Shown piece after piece: positions 52,193 to 61,690 of a stretch of DNA of 64,000 nt. Position 1 is the first letter of the stretch. Every line of letters begins with the position of its first letter. The stretch covers positions 1 through 64,000 of the forward strand of contig DYFG01000001.1 of the NCBI GenBank assembly GCA_020725315.1. The letters are read 5' to 3'. The position numbers were made by a program, and so were the translations under genes. Under the pieces are notes generated by a model, which was given only the letters and a program-made list of their open reading frames with translations, made no database searches and was not told the origin of the DNA. This DNA comes from Nitrosotalea sp. (GTDB lineage Archaea > Halobacteriota > Syntropharchaeia > Alkanophagales > Methanospirareceae).

Positions 52193-54750
52193 TTCGTAAC
52201 CAACTCACTTACTATCCTACGCGCTTCTTGTATGTCTTTAGCAGTTATTTTTTTGTAGCCCTTCCTCTCAGTATGAGAATCAATGCCACCAACAATCTGA
52301 TCTGTTCCAAAGGTAATTTCACTCGGCTGCTCCGTAGGCTGCGAAGATAAACGAGATTCGATCTCAGGTATCATCCATTCTGGTATATCACCTGACTCAA
52401 CCGCCAACTGCCTTGCAGCAATCGCATCAATCTCTCCACTACGAACTAACAAAGCACGTTCTTTAGCTCTAATAAATCTCGCCTCTGCCCGTTCCCTGTC
52501 AGACCGAATATCCTGTTCCTTAAACTCAAACCGAACATTATAAGGAAGATGAGAATTTATCTTATCTTCCAACATCGTCATAATCAGGGCAGGGCCTTTA
52601 CCCCTCGTCTTGAGATGGAGAATTTCAGACTGTCCAGATGATCCAAGATTACCGGACATGAGTGGGGCAAACTCTTGATAATCCACACCAAAAGCAAGCG
52701 CCAACTGTGCTATATACCATTTAAAGGTTGTGTCTTCGTTAAACGAATCTGGTAATGTTGCCAGATCAATGTGAACGTGACTGAGTGGGTGAGTAGGATC
52801 AACCCCAGGAATAATCACTGGTTGCGAAAAACGATATAAACCACGATTAAGGTTTTGTTCTTCTGCCAGCAACACCGCATCATCAATGTTTGATTTTGAT
52901 ACGCCACCGATAATATCAATGGCGCGAGTAAAGTTGCCGCCTACCTTTTCTTTCTTATAGATGGAAATGTCTCTAAGAATTTGGGCGGCGAGTAGGGCAC
53001 GGGATGTAGCACAATATTGCATGCCATACATTTCTTCGATGGGAGAAGGAAACTCTTCTAACGTTTCTACTCTCCACCAGGGCATTGCATGCTCTCTACC
53101 ATAAAAGTCTCTATAAATAACTGGATATTCTGGATCACCAGTTCGCCAACAACGTCCTGAGTCCAGGTGTGCAAAATTAATCACAGGAGAAGTAGGGTTA
53201 TTATTATCAACCCTAATAATTTCCCAAAAGGCGCCATTATCCTGTGTGTTGTGAGAAACAAGATTTCCAGCAATAAAATTGCGAGTTTTGTCTACTCCAA
53301 TATGATAGGTGGTTTCTACAACCTTCCCGGTTGCTCCTATATAGTCTTTCTGTTCTATTTTTTCAATTTCATCAAAGTAGATTTTTGCAGGTTCCAACTC
53401 CCACACAGAAGGATTAAATGGTTTTGTGTGTTGTCCCATCTTATACTGCATAGACGGAATTATATATTCGCTGATATAGGACACCACTGCACGATAACCA
53501 TCGGCAGTGAAACGAATCCTATAATACTTGTCCTTTATCGGTTGCACCTTACAAGAAAAACCACGCGAGGTAAGTTCCTCAGCAAGCCATTCAACATCTT
53601 CTTTTTCAAATCCATCTGTGCATAAAACAGCGTGTTCTGATTGATTGTTTGCTGTGGTAAGTGTTCTCTGGCACGCCCCGTCATCCATAAACCATATTGC
53701 AAGCATACGGGGAGAGAAGTATTTCACAAAGTCTTCCCTATTAACTCGCTTCTTCCCGTCTGGATACCATCTATCAAACCAAGGAGATAGCCCCAAAGAA
53801 GCTAGCGAGTTTACTCCTATGATGTGTGCTCCTTTTTCTGTGAGCCTAGAATTTTGCCCTGTCCAACCAAACTCTTTTAACAAAGACTTCTTAAATTCTA
53901 GATAATCAGACTGATCAACAGAGTGTCTAAAGCGGATAATTGCTCTCTTGGTAAAACGAGACATACTCATATCCCCAAGCAACCCGCCCACAAGTACCTC
54001 TGCCTGTTCTTCTGAAGGAACAAGATCAGAAGTACCTATCTTATCAGTAGGTAGCAAGTCTTTAGCTTGTACCCAACCACGATCAGTTAGCATGGGATGA
54101 TCTTCAGTTAAAAAGATTCCTCCTTGCTTTCCTCCATGACCATGATTAGTTGCTAGTTTAGTAGACAGGAAATACCATTTACGATTCCCTAGTGGCGTAG
54201 AATGCCATTCAGTAACCATCTGTTCTACCAAAGTTCCGTCAGAACCAACGCTAATCACAGGACCAGGATCACGATCCTTTACCATTCTTGCTATCGTCTT
54301 TGTTTTTCCTAGTCGATCCCCCCCTAGCTTAACTTTAGTATTACCAGCCAAGCAATAGAGGTCAATACAAGTTTTAAGAATTAAATCGTACCACCCCTTA
54401 CCACGATTTGATCGCTGGATAATCTCAGTAACCTTGTTAATTGTATTTTTAGGTCGCGGTTTAGTCTTGTCTGTGCCTTCAATATGCCACGCAAAACTGG
54501 CGTTACGAATTGAAACACCATAAACCGCGCTTGCCAAAAGGGACTCTGTGTGCCAAAATTCCCGTAATTCCCTATCTCGTTTAACAGGATCTTTGCCCCA
54601 GGGCGTAATTGAATCGGCAGTTGTCGCCAGTTGTAAAATCAAGGGGCCAACACGCGGCGTCCTGTTATTAGGCGGCGTCTCAACAACAGAGTTTTCAAAA
54701 AGCTCTGGTAACAATTCTTTTTCTTCTACAAAATCACTACCGACTGCCAT
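52189..54750 (-). CDS. Portal protein interrupted by an intein
   Basis: 853-residue precursor, about 484 after splicing. Exteins read LILKTCIDLY joined to TQDNGAFWEIIRVD, and later FTRAIDIIGGVSKSN, typical portal segments between terminase and minor head genes. The start overlaps the terminase stop by 14 bases. Portal inteins are less common than those in terminase or polymerase. Confidence 0.85.
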   Translation of the reverse strand: MAVGSDFVEEKELLPELFENSVVETPPNNRTPRVGPLILQLATTADSITPWGKDPVKRDRELREFWHTESLLASAVYGVSIRNASFAWHIEGTDKTKPRPKNTINKVTEIIQRSNRGKGWYDLILKTCIDLYCLAGNTKVKLGGDRLGKTKTIARMVKDRDPGPVISVGSDGTLVEQMVTEWHSTPLGNRKWYFLSTKLATNHGHGGKQGGIFLTEDHPMLTDRGWVQAKDLLPTDKIGTSDLVPSEEQAEVLVGGLLGDMSMSRFTKRAIIRFRHSVDQSDYLEFKKSLLKEFGWTGQNSRLTEKGAHIIGVNSLASLGLSPWFDRWYPDGKKRVNREDFVKYFSPRMLAIWFMDDGACQRTLTTANNQSEHAVLCTDGFEKEDVEWLAEELTSRGFSCKVQPIKDKYYRIRFTADGYRAVVSYISEYIIPSMQYKMGQHTKPFNPSVWELEPAKIYFDEIEKIEQKDYIGATGKVVETTYHIGVDKTRNFIAGNLVSHNTQDNGAFWEIIRVDNNNPTSPVINFAHLDSGRCWRTGDPEYPVIYRDFYGREHAMPWWRVETLEEFPSPIEEMYGMQYCATSRALLAAQILRDISIYKKEKVGGNFTRAIDIIGGVSKSNIDDAVLLAEEQNLNRGLYRFSQPVIIPGVDPTHPLSHVHIDLATLPDSFNEDTTFKWYIAQLALAFGVDYQEFAPLMSGNLGSSGQSEILHLKTRGKGPALIMTMLEDKINSHLPYNVRFEFKEQDIRSDRERAEARFIRAKERALLVRSGEIDAIAARQLAVESGDIPEWMIPEIESRLSSQPTEQPSEITFGTDQIVGGIDSHTERKGYKKITAKDIQEARRIVSELVTK
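53248..54354 (-). other. Intein in the portal protein, with LAGLIDADG endonuclease
   Basis: 369 residues between IDLY and TQDNGAF. Begins CLAGNTKVKLGG and ends LVSHN with Thr as +1. LAGLIDADG motifs are VLVGGLLGDMSM and MLAIWFMDDG. All splice motifs appear intact. Confidence 0.92.
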
Positions 54751-57490
54751 TTATGTATTTCTCCCCCAACTCAGGGAATTTCTGCCGGACTATTTGTGAG
54801 AAGGTTTCCAACTCAATTTCACCCTTTGCTAACATCTGTAGTAAATCTTCCTTCTCAAATTCCCGATTGTCTAATTCCAATTCCATACATTTGTAAGCAG
54901 CCATCGACAAAGCAACTGCCGCGTCAATCTTGGCTTCTGGTGACAGCTTTTCTAGGCGTCTTTGCCGTCCCGAAATTACTGCCCCGGCTTGCCGAATATG
55001 CTGATATAGCGTATCTTCTTCTCTCCCAGGACCCCCCACATCCCCGATTGTAGTGGTTCGATTCCAAGTCAGTTGTCGGTGCATCACCATGTCATAAAGC
55101 TGTTTGTCAGCAATACCTCGCGCCGTATTTTGAGTGAAAGGATCGAACCAACCAAACCCATCCTTACGATAGTCTTGAACAAGTTTTGCCATCTGGTACG
55201 GATCATAAACCCAACATATAACATTCCATCGGGAAGCCCATTCACGAATGGTATTACCAACTGTCTGTTCTTGGTCTATGTTACCACCTAACTTTTTAGG
55301 ATTAAAAATCTTTACAGCCCGAACCGCAACACAAGTATCAGGGTTGATTGGATCGCGAGTTACAGCAACCATCGCCGCTAAGTCATTTGATACACTCATA
55401 TCTATTGCAACCACAACAGGAGTCTTATCTCCCTGCTTAAGAACGGGCAAAGAAGGACTTTCACAATTATCCCACCATTGAGCCTCGATAAACGCACCCT
55501 TCGCACTCACCCAACGATTACGATGGATACGTTCAAACTCCTCTGGTTCTAAGGTATTTTTCTGTTCTTCATAGTAATTAGTACCTAATTGCCAGGGCAT
55601 CCGAGGTTCGGTGTCCCAATACATAAACATACGAGAAGGCGCATGAGTATAAACCACTGGACCTTCTTCAGTATCAAGATAGGAAAAATCTGGATGGGGA
55701 GTTCCTTCTTTCTTTCCTGTGTTATAAAGAGATTCTAAAAGAATGGACACTCCGGTATATCCTGCATAGGATTCAACCCACTGCATTGCATATCCGTACA
55801 AAGTGGGCGGAACCGTAAGTTCTGTCCATAGCTGGCGTTTCTTAGGTGTATCAAATCCCCACAACTCACTGTTGCCCTGGATATGTACTTTTCCGTGTCG
55901 TCTAACTACTACAGTTTTGTTAGGTACTGTAGGACAGTGGATAATCCCTTCATAGTCTATCTTTTGCCAACGATCTTTTTTAATGTGAAGTATACGGCTC
56001 CCATCCCCCATTGGCTTAACACTAACTGAATATAAAGGCCTTCCCCATCGCCTATCTTGATAGGTAGTTACTGTTACATATCTGCCCCGCCTAGCATAAA
56101 TTTCTAACAAATCGTCTCGCAATTTAGGAGAGTTTGTGCTATAAACAATATGCCCGTATTGAGTTACAGCATCACCAGTCTTGTATCCATCCCCACGCCA
56201 ATAAGACTCTAATAACACGTCTAAATATTCATCTGGAAGTTCTTTAATCCATGCCGGTATATACTTTTCGTGTGCCAGCCCAAATTGCTTTAAATGTTTC
56301 GCTATACGAGTATCATAAAACACTAAAGCATCTGTACCCTTCCACACACGCGGAACATATCCGAGATCGGAGATTAGCGTTTTCAATTCTTCGTAATAAG
56401 GAGATACACTGCTCTGTGCTAACAACACGGTATCGCCCTTATGGGTACATCCCTCAGACAAATACCACCCCAAAAACTTAAGGTACAGTTTTACAGGAAT
56501 CTCAAGACTCGGCCTACGCTTAGTGCCTGGAATAGTCACAAATTCTGGTACATCTACTGGTTTCCTTTTTAGTCCCAAAGATTCTACTCGCATACCATAC
56601 ACCCCGGCTTCTATGGCGGATTCTACGGAGCGCTTTTCAAATTGGGCTTTATTAAGGGCTATAGAACTAGAACCAAATTTACCATACAGCCTATGATTAG
56701 GAGACACGCACAAACTGTATCTGCTAGATTCTAATAGATACATAGGGCCTCCATACTGTGAGACATTTATATGAGTGGGATGTTGGTACTCTAGATACCC
56801 ATCCGAACGTAAAGTTAAAAACTGATCATCCATAGAATATTGATCATAGCGTTTCCACCCATCCCTAGTAAGTATCTCTGTGTCTTCGTCAAAACAAAAG
56901 ACACTTAGCGTAGGTTCACCACCAGCCTCACCTGCCGCGTCAACCGGAACAGCCTCAATCTTACAAAAATTAGGAAGGGTAACCTCGTATTCATACGGGT
57001 TTATATCCTTAAAGGGGCCTTGTTGCTGTCTATGGAGTCTATAATTTTGTTTTATAGGCGCATAGATACGGTCGTTCGCCTGTTTACCATCGTTTGCTAC
57101 ACACGCAATAAACCCATAAGGACTATGATGAGCCACATAAGTAGCTACTGCCGCAGCAACCGCAGACTTTCCGCTTTTCTTTGGGGCACTATAAACTACC
57201 AAAGCATACTTAAATGTCCCATCAGGATTCCGTGATAGGGCTTCATTAATCAAATGCTTTTGGTGATCGGTTAATTGAATCGGGCCAGCGGGAAGTATTT
57301 CGCCAGTCTTAGGGTTTCGAGGTCGAGGTACCCAAAAATATCGTTCAATCCAATCAGCCGGAAGAATTGCTTCCTGATTCTGTTCTTGCACTAAGTTGCG
57401 TGACAACTGCCGTAGTGCCTGATCCAGCAGCGTCTTCGAGTCGCCTTGAGATGTAATCGACAACTGCTTCCCTAACGTGTGCATCATCAA
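54737..57490 (-). CDS. Terminase large subunit interrupted by an intein
   Basis: 917-residue precursor, about 575 after splicing. ATPase Walker A is plausible in YSAPKKSGKSAVAAAVA (GKS). Walker B and the catalytic Glu lie at LSVF-SELWGF, split by the intein. The nuclease domain has VVAIDMSVSNDLAAMVAVT. The first 137 bases overlap the small terminase gene and the true start may be later. Confidence 0.93.
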   Translation of the reverse strand: MMMHTLGKQLSITSQGDSKTLLDQALRQLSRNLVQEQNQEAILPADWIERYFWVPRPRNPKTGEILPAGPIQLTDHQKHLINEALSRNPDGTFKYALVVYSAPKKSGKSAVAAAVATYVAHHSPYGFIACVANDGKQANDRIYAPIKQNYRLHRQQQGPFKDINPYEYEVTLPNFCKIEAVPVDAAGEAGGEPTLSVFCFDEDTEILTRDGWKRYDQYSMDDQFLTLRSDGYLEYQHPTHINVSQYGGPMYLLESSRYSLCVSPNHRLYGKFGSSSIALNKAQFEKRSVESAIEAGVYGMRVESLGLKRKPVDVPEFVTIPGTKRRPSLEIPVKLYLKFLGWYLSEGCTHKGDTVLLAQSSVSPYYEELKTLISDLGYVPRVWKGTDALVFYDTRIAKHLKQFGLAHEKYIPAWIKELPDEYLDVLLESYWRGDGYKTGDAVTQYGHIVYSTNSPKLRDDLLEIYARRGRYVTVTTYQDRRWGRPLYSVSVKPMGDGSRILHIKKDRWQKIDYEGIIHCPTVPNKTVVVRRHGKVHIQGNSELWGFDTPKKRQLWTELTVPPTLYGYAMQWVESYAGYTGVSILLESLYNTGKKEGTPHPDFSYLDTEEGPVVYTHAPSRMFMYWDTEPRMPWQLGTNYYEEQKNTLEPEEFERIHRNRWVSAKGAFIEAQWWDNCESPSLPVLKQGDKTPVVVAIDMSVSNDLAAMVAVTRDPINPDTCVAVRAVKIFNPKKLGGNIDQEQTVGNTIREWASRWNVICWVYDPYQMAKLVQDYRKDGFGWFDPFTQNTARGIADKQLYDMVMHRQLTWNRTTTIGDVGGPGREEDTLYQHIRQAGAVISGRQRRLEKLSPEAKIDAAVALSMAAYKCMELELDNREFEKEDLLQMLAKGEIELETFSQIVRQKFPELGEKYINGSR
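55871..56896 (-). other. Intein in the terminase, with LAGLIDADG endonuclease
   Basis: 342 residues between TLSVF and SELWGF, beside the catalytic Glu. Begins CFDEDTEILTRDG and ends HIQGN with Ser as +1; the penultimate residue is Gly instead of the usual His. Motifs FLGWYLSEG and LLESYWRGDG indicate the endonuclease domain. Confidence 0.92.
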
Positions 57491-58157
57491 TGTACCTTTC
57501 CGTAGCCTCTTTCAATGCCCGTTGAACAACTGAAATAAGATACATCACCTGTTCCATCGTGATCATCAATTTCAGTTCTTTCATTACCTTCACTTGTGTA
57601 GAGGCTATTGTTTGTTGTGATCCTGCTAGACTTACAATCTCTTGCCAGATTTCTTTTTCTGCATCGCTATGTTTCAAAGCCTCACTAATAAGGGATTCTG
57701 CTTCTAGCAAATTCCCACGCATAAGTTCATGGTAAGCCTCGCTAACCATCCCCCAAGCTTCCTGCCTGCCAGGATGTTCTGAAAGTCTCTCCAACAACTC
57801 CCATTTACGAGCTTCTAACAAATAAATATCAGAGCTACGATCTAGATAGCTGGGGTTATCAAGAACCACCTCTAGCTTTTCCCGTAAATTAATAGGAACA
57901 AGTTCCATCACATCTCTAGGAACACGTCTTGGAGACTGCCCACCATGATACTTACAAACAAAATTCCCAGGCTCAGCAGGTTTACCACATTGTGCTTCAG
58001 GCCAAAAATCTTCTGCCGGGGAGTCCCAATCCCCCCGCTCTTCTCGCAGCTTGCGTAGACGAGTCTTAGAAACCCCCTGACAACGGATGGTTTTTCCATC
58101 CAACATAAACCTTACGCCAGAACCCTCATTAAATCGTCGTTCACCAATTGTTGCCAT
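57354..58157 (-). CDS. Putative small terminase subunit
   Basis: 267 residues. An N-terminal zinc-like motif (CGKPAEPGNFVCKYHGG, with Cys and HGG) resembles phage small-terminase or HGG-finger proteins that recognise DNA. A long helical part follows. Located just before the large terminase and overlapping it. Confidence 0.65.
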   Translation of the reverse strand: MATIGERRFNEGSGVRFMLDGKTIRCQGVSKTRLRKLREERGDWDSPAEDFWPEAQCGKPAEPGNFVCKYHGGQSPRRVPRDVMELVPINLREKLEVVLDNPSYLDRSSDIYLLEARKWELLERLSEHPGRQEAWGMVSEAYHELMRGNLLEAESLISEALKHSDAEKEIWQEIVSLAGSQQTIASTQVKVMKELKLMITMEQVMYLISVVQRALKEATERYIDDAHVREAVVDYISRRLEDAAGSGTTAVVTQLSARTESGSNSSG

Positions 58158-58201
58158 ATTAATCTCCTTCGTAAACCATATTACTATGATATGTAAGAAT
58201 C

Positions 58202-58232
58202 AAAAAACCCCCATGAAGAAATTTTCATGGGG
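58202..58232 (-). terminator. Terminator after the 58424 gene
   Basis: CCCCATGAA and TTCATGGGG pair (58209-58232). On the minus strand GGTTTTTTG follows. It ends the upstream small-gene transcript just before the terminase operon. Confidence 0.8.
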
Positions 58233-58244
58233 TTTCTACATTTT

Positions 58245-58424
58245 TCATTTCTGTTGTGCAGTAATAATAGCAACAAATAAAGTGTTTATCGCTTCCTGTA
58301 ATCTCGGTAGAGGAATCTCTGTATGAGTCTTTGTATTTAACCACTCTACTATGTCAGAAAACGAATCTAGTACCTGCTGTTGCTCTGCACGCTCCGCCAA
58401 AAGCGGATCAAGATACGACAGCAT
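58245..58424 (-). CDS. Small hypothetical protein
   Basis: 59 residues (MLSYLDPLLAERAEQQQVLD ... AIITAQQK), helical and Gln-rich. AGGAAGGG lies five bases before the ATG, and a terminator follows the stop, so it is a credible gene. Unknown function. Confidence 0.6.
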   Translation of the reverse strand: MLSYLDPLLAERAEQQQVLDSFSDIVEWLNTKTHTEIPLPRLQEAINTLFVAIITAQQK

Positions 58425-58474
58425 TACACCCTTCCTAAAATCTTACGTGATACCTATAATGTCATTAGCGCAAT

Positions 58475-58504
58475 AGATTCTAGGTAGAGACATTCCTAGA
58501 ATCT
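58475..58504. repeat. Perfect 10-bp inverted repeat
   Basis: AGATTCTAGG (58475-58484) pairs with CCTAGAATCT (58495-58504), spaced by ten bases. On the plus strand ATGTTTTTTC follows. It sits in the 134-base gap between 58424 and 58559 and may be a terminator or a protein-binding palindrome. A second hairpin, TACCCC/GGGGTA, lies near 58527-58551. Confidence 0.55.
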
Positions 58505-58558
58505 ATGTTTTTTCTTCTCTATTATTACCCCACCAACAGGGCAGGGGGGTAGCAGACT

Positions 58559-59617
58559 TTACAAACCATTCAACAACCAATGTCTAGCATGGTTAATATT
58601 ACGAGTCGCATAGACCTGATGATTATTTGGATCGAAAACTAAGATAGGCCACTCAAAGACTCCGACACTCCAATTTTTGATCGTATAGGGATCAGGACCA
58701 GTCTTAGCAGTTCCAACCTGTATTTTCCAAACAAACGGCGATGGACGATTGCCTGCTTCTACTTCCCACACATAATGAGTATCTTCCGCAAAGCCGTAAG
58801 TGTGCTTGTCTCCCTGCACTATTACGTCAGCCATCGGAAAATTAAACAGCAGGGCGCGGGTATGTGGGTGCATCTTATTGTAGATAGAACTACCAGGAAA
58901 CTCATGCGCCATAGCTATCTGATAGGTCTGAGAACCTACATGAAGCTTTACATAAGCTTGACCATCAAAGAAGGGAACATCATGCTCTAGGTAGATTCGC
59001 TTAACAGGGTTGACCCCTGTCTTTCGACTATCCCAATCCCCGCCATGCTGAGAAGCTACGCCCCACAAAAGTTTTTGCTTAGAAGCTAGCCGATCCAACA
59101 TCCCCGTTAGCAACTGCCACTGTTCGGGAAGAGTATAGATCATCTCCATCGAAGCACGTTTATCAAAGAAGTCAGGACGAAATCCCTCTATATCATCCCC
59201 CAACGGCCCCCAAAACAAGTTGGGAGTATCAAGAACCTGATCCATCAAGGCACGTATTTGTTTGTAGTAGGTATATCGACCGCCCAAATGGGCACAGGAA
59301 GGAAACAGGATTCCTACTGGTTTGTCTGTTTGGAACGTAATTTCTTCGTGTGTCAGTATCGGATCAAGCGTATTAAAATACCTAGCATGTTCATCTGCCC
59401 GATCCAACAACTCCTCGAATGTATAGATTTCCTCTGGACTTTCAATTTCCCTAAAATTTTTGTACTTAATTACTCTACCAGACGACTCTAGAACGCGGCC
59501 TTTCCATCTCCGCGCCGTTCGTGGGCTTGGAGCTAAACCTTTATTAAACAAACTTGTACCGGATACTTCTGGATTTCGTTTTACATATTCGATAAATGTA
59601 TCTGGAATGTGCTGCAT
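58559..59617 (-). CDS. Calcineurin-like metallophosphoesterase
   Basis: 352 residues from the ATG at 59617 (GGAG six bases upstream; a TTG further up is less likely). PSCAHLGG, GPLGDDIEG, ASQHGGDW, AHEFPG and GDKHTYGF fit the metal-ligand series of metallophosphoesterases. Such genes often lie near terminases in phages; substrate unknown. Confidence 0.75.
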   Translation of the reverse strand: MQHIPDTFIEYVKRNPEVSGTSLFNKGLAPSPRTARRWKGRVLESSGRVIKYKNFREIESPEEIYTFEELLDRADEHARYFNTLDPILTHEEITFQTDKPVGILFPSCAHLGGRYTYYKQIRALMDQVLDTPNLFWGPLGDDIEGFRPDFFDKRASMEMIYTLPEQWQLLTGMLDRLASKQKLLWGVASQHGGDWDSRKTGVNPVKRIYLEHDVPFFDGQAYVKLHVGSQTYQIAMAHEFPGSSIYNKMHPHTRALLFNFPMADVIVQGDKHTYGFAEDTHYVWEVEAGNRPSPFVWKIQVGTAKTGPDPYTIKNWSVGVFEWPILVFDPNNHQVYATRNINHARHWLLNGL

Positions 59618-59633
59618 CATTAGCTCCAATTAA

Positions 59634-59655
59634 AGGGCAGGTTTCGCCCTGCCCT
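59634..59655 (-). terminator. Terminator after the holin-like gene
   Basis: AGGGCAGG (59634-59641) pairs with CCTGCCCT (59648-59655). On the minus strand TTTAATT follows. Confidence 0.65.
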
Positions 59656-59659
59656 GCCA

Positions 59660-60049
59660 CTATAGGTTTTTATTATCCAGACGTTCCCTAACGACCCGCG
59701 AGACTTCCCTACGAACTACAGCATCAACCACATCAACATCAACCTCTGGCTTTGTAGGAATTACTTCCTGATAACGGGTTCCGCTCGGTGGTCGTTCAGT
59801 CCATGAGTCGATGACTTTCATTGCAACTAGCAACGAGATGATCCAAGGGACCAGCGTTTCCATCAAAAGCGCAATAGCAGCACCATCATCACCAGCAAGC
59901 TCACGGATACGAGCAAGAGTTTCCTCTTCTACTCCAAACACGCCTAGCAAAGACAAGATCACCACCGATGCCCCCGCCCAAAAGCGACGGTCAATCAAAA
60001 CAGACCCTAGTTTGTTAATAAAAATCGTCAAACGTTCTTTCGTACTCAT
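59660..60049 (-). CDS. Holin candidate, two membrane segments
   Basis: 129 residues from the ATG at 60049 (MSTKERLTIFINKLGSVLID). Two hydrophobic helices, FWAGASVVILSLLGVFG and LVPWIISLLVAMKVI, and a charged C-terminal tail fit a small class II-type holin. No lysis gene is adjacent, so this is a suggestion. Overlaps the next gene by four bases. Confidence 0.5.
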   Translation of the reverse strand: MSTKERLTIFINKLGSVLIDRRFWAGASVVILSLLGVFGVEEETLARIRELAGDDGAAIALLMETLVPWIISLLVAMKVIDSWTERPPSGTRYQEVIPTKPEVDVDVVDAVVRREVSRVVRERLDNKNL

Positions 60050-60408
60050 TTCTCTACTCCAAAGCTCTGTACAATAATCGAAAATCGTTCTAGTTGATCC
60101 ATTAACCAATGCACCGCATCAGACTTTTGGTCAAAGCTTTCTTCTTCGTAGTGCATCACATACTGGTATATCCCTGCTATAGAATACTGCCCATAGTAAC
60201 TCCCCTGAACACCTTCCTCTTCAAGCAGCGCATCTAGTACAGATGATTCTACAGCAAACCTCTCGCTAGATAAAAACGAGCCTGAAGGCGGAGACTTGTC
60301 CGGCTCAATGTAGTACAAACCCCCATCCGGCAAAGTTTTAGGATTCTGCCATACTAATTCAGCAGAAGTATTATTAATCACATACGCAAGTTGTTCTTCA
60401 AAATTCAT
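60046..60408 (-). CDS. Hypothetical phage protein
   Basis: 120 residues from the ATG at 60408 (MNFEEQLAYVINNTSAELVW). A longer reading from a GTG at 60462 would start at the edge of the inserted element. The ATGA at 60408 overlaps the likely original stop of the gene split by that element. Function unknown. Confidence 0.5.
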   Translation of the reverse strand: MNFEEQLAYVINNTSAELVWQNPKTLPDGGLYYIEPDKSPPSGSFLSSERFAVESSVLDALLEEEGVQGSYYGQYSIAGIYQYVMHYEEESFDQKSDAVHWLMDQLERFSIIVQSFGVEK

Positions 60409-60640
60409 AAGGCTGATGCCTCTTCTTTTTCTATCAAAATTGTCGTGTGACATATCCTGCACGGTGACTGCTCCCCACGGCTAAAGCCGGGGGCTTCTAG
60501 GACCGGAGTCCAGGCTCGCCAGCCCGCGAGCCAAAATGTTCAGAGATGCATTGAGATCGCGGTCCAGTTTCAGGCCGCAGTAAGGACAGTCGTGGACACG
60601 CACACTCAAGTCTTTCGGAACCACCGCGCCGCAGCCGGAG
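60400..60640 (-). ncRNA. Predicted omega RNA region of the TnpB element
   Basis: In this family the scaffold RNA overlaps the 3' end of tnpB and ends at the right end, with the guide beyond it. Here that is the minus strand from about 60640 through the right-end hairpin, with the guide in about 60440-60465. The exact ends cannot be read from sequence alone. Confidence 0.4.
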
Positions 60641-61690
60641 CATTCTTGCGTTGTGCCTCTGGGGTTAACGCGCAGCACAGCACGACCGGCACTTTCAGCC
60701 TTGTACGTGGTGAACTGCACGAACTGGCCCCAGGCCACGTCCGCGATATTCCGGTTGACAACCCGGTTTCCGTTGGACTGCATGTCCGCGATGTCCAACT
60801 TCTCAAAGACGATCAGGCCGAAGCGGTTGACGAGCTTGCGGCTCTCCTGGTGCGCGAAGTCGGCGCGCCGGTTGGTGGCGCGCTGGTAGGCATGGTTGAG
60901 CGCGCGCAGCACCTTGCGGCGCTCCGGCGAGCCTTTAGCGAACTGTTCTTTCTTGCGCTGCAAGCGGGCGATGTCCGCCGCATCGCGTTTCATCCAGCAC
61001 TGGCGCGGGATACTGTCGCCGGTACTCAGCATGGCGAACGTCTTCAGGCCGAGATCCACGCCCACCACTTCAGGCGACGGGGGCAGAGGCGCGGCGTCTA
61101 CTTCGCACGAAAAGCAGGCGTACCAGTTGCCTACGCTATCGCGCCGGATGATGACTGTTTTGGGTGTGCCTTCCAGGGGGCGATGCAGCTTGATTTTCAC
61201 GGCTCCGATTTTCGAGAGCGTGAGCCGGTTACCGTCCAACTTCACCCCATTACCACACTGCGGATAGGTGAAACTGTCGTACCAGCCACGTCCCTTGAAG
61301 CGCGGGTAGCCGGGCTTCTCACCTGCCTTGACGCGGCGAAAGAATGCCTGGAACGCCAGATCGACGCGTGTGCACGCTTCTTGAAGCGACTGCGAAAAGG
61401 CGTTATTGAGAAATGGCTGCTCGGCTTTCCAGCCGGGGATCAGCTTAATCGTATCGAAGCGCGTCAGCGTTTCGCGGTTAATGTCCCAGGCATCGCGGCG
61501 CACTTCAAGCGTCGTGTTGTAAACCCACCGACAAGCATCCAATGCGCGCAGCAAGGCGGTGCGTTGGGCAGAAGTAGGAAAGAGGCGGTACTTGTAGGTC
61601 AATCGCATAGCCCGATTATACCATTTATGCTACAGGTTCACAAACATATGGCGCACCTTATATCCCCCTGCCTTCAGGCAGAGGTTTTAC
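60465..61690 (-). mobile_element. Intact IS200/IS605-type element encoding TnpB
   Basis: Contains one ORF, tnpB. The right end (minus strand) is the hairpin CCCCCGGC-TTTA-GCC(GT)GGGG at about 60471-60493; tnpB's stop lies inside it. The left end has the short hairpin CTGCCT/AGGCAG at about 61668-61681. No TnpA is present, so movement would need one in trans. Boundaries are approximate. It interrupts a small gene (61674-61802). Confidence 0.75.
60481..61608 (-). CDS. tnpB: TnpB RNA-guided nuclease (OrfB)
   Basis: 375 residues. RuvC-I VVGVDLGLKT (Asp185), RuvC-II LIVFEKLDI (Glu269), zinc ribbon CSGC and CPYC (323/326, 341/344), RuvC-III RDLNASLNI (Asp351): all catalytic residues present. TnpB uses a guide RNA (omega RNA) made from the 3' end of its gene and the right end, and cuts DNA next to a short target motif. 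GC-richer than flanking genes. Confidence 0.95.
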   Translation of the reverse strand: MRLTYKYRLFPTSAQRTALLRALDACRWVYNTTLEVRRDAWDINRETLTRFDTIKLIPGWKAEQPFLNNAFSQSLQEACTRVDLAFQAFFRRVKAGEKPGYPRFKGRGWYDSFTYPQCGNGVKLDGNRLTLSKIGAVKIKLHRPLEGTPKTVIIRRDSVGNWYACFSCEVDAAPLPPSPEVVGVDLGLKTFAMLSTGDSIPRQCWMKRDAADIARLQRKKEQFAKGSPERRKVLRALNHAYQRATNRRADFAHQESRKLVNRFGLIVFEKLDIADMQSNGNRVVNRNIADVAWGQFVQFTTYKAESAGRAVLRVNPRGTTQECSGCGAVVPKDLSVRVHDCPYCGLKLDRDLNASLNILARGLASLDSGPRSPRL

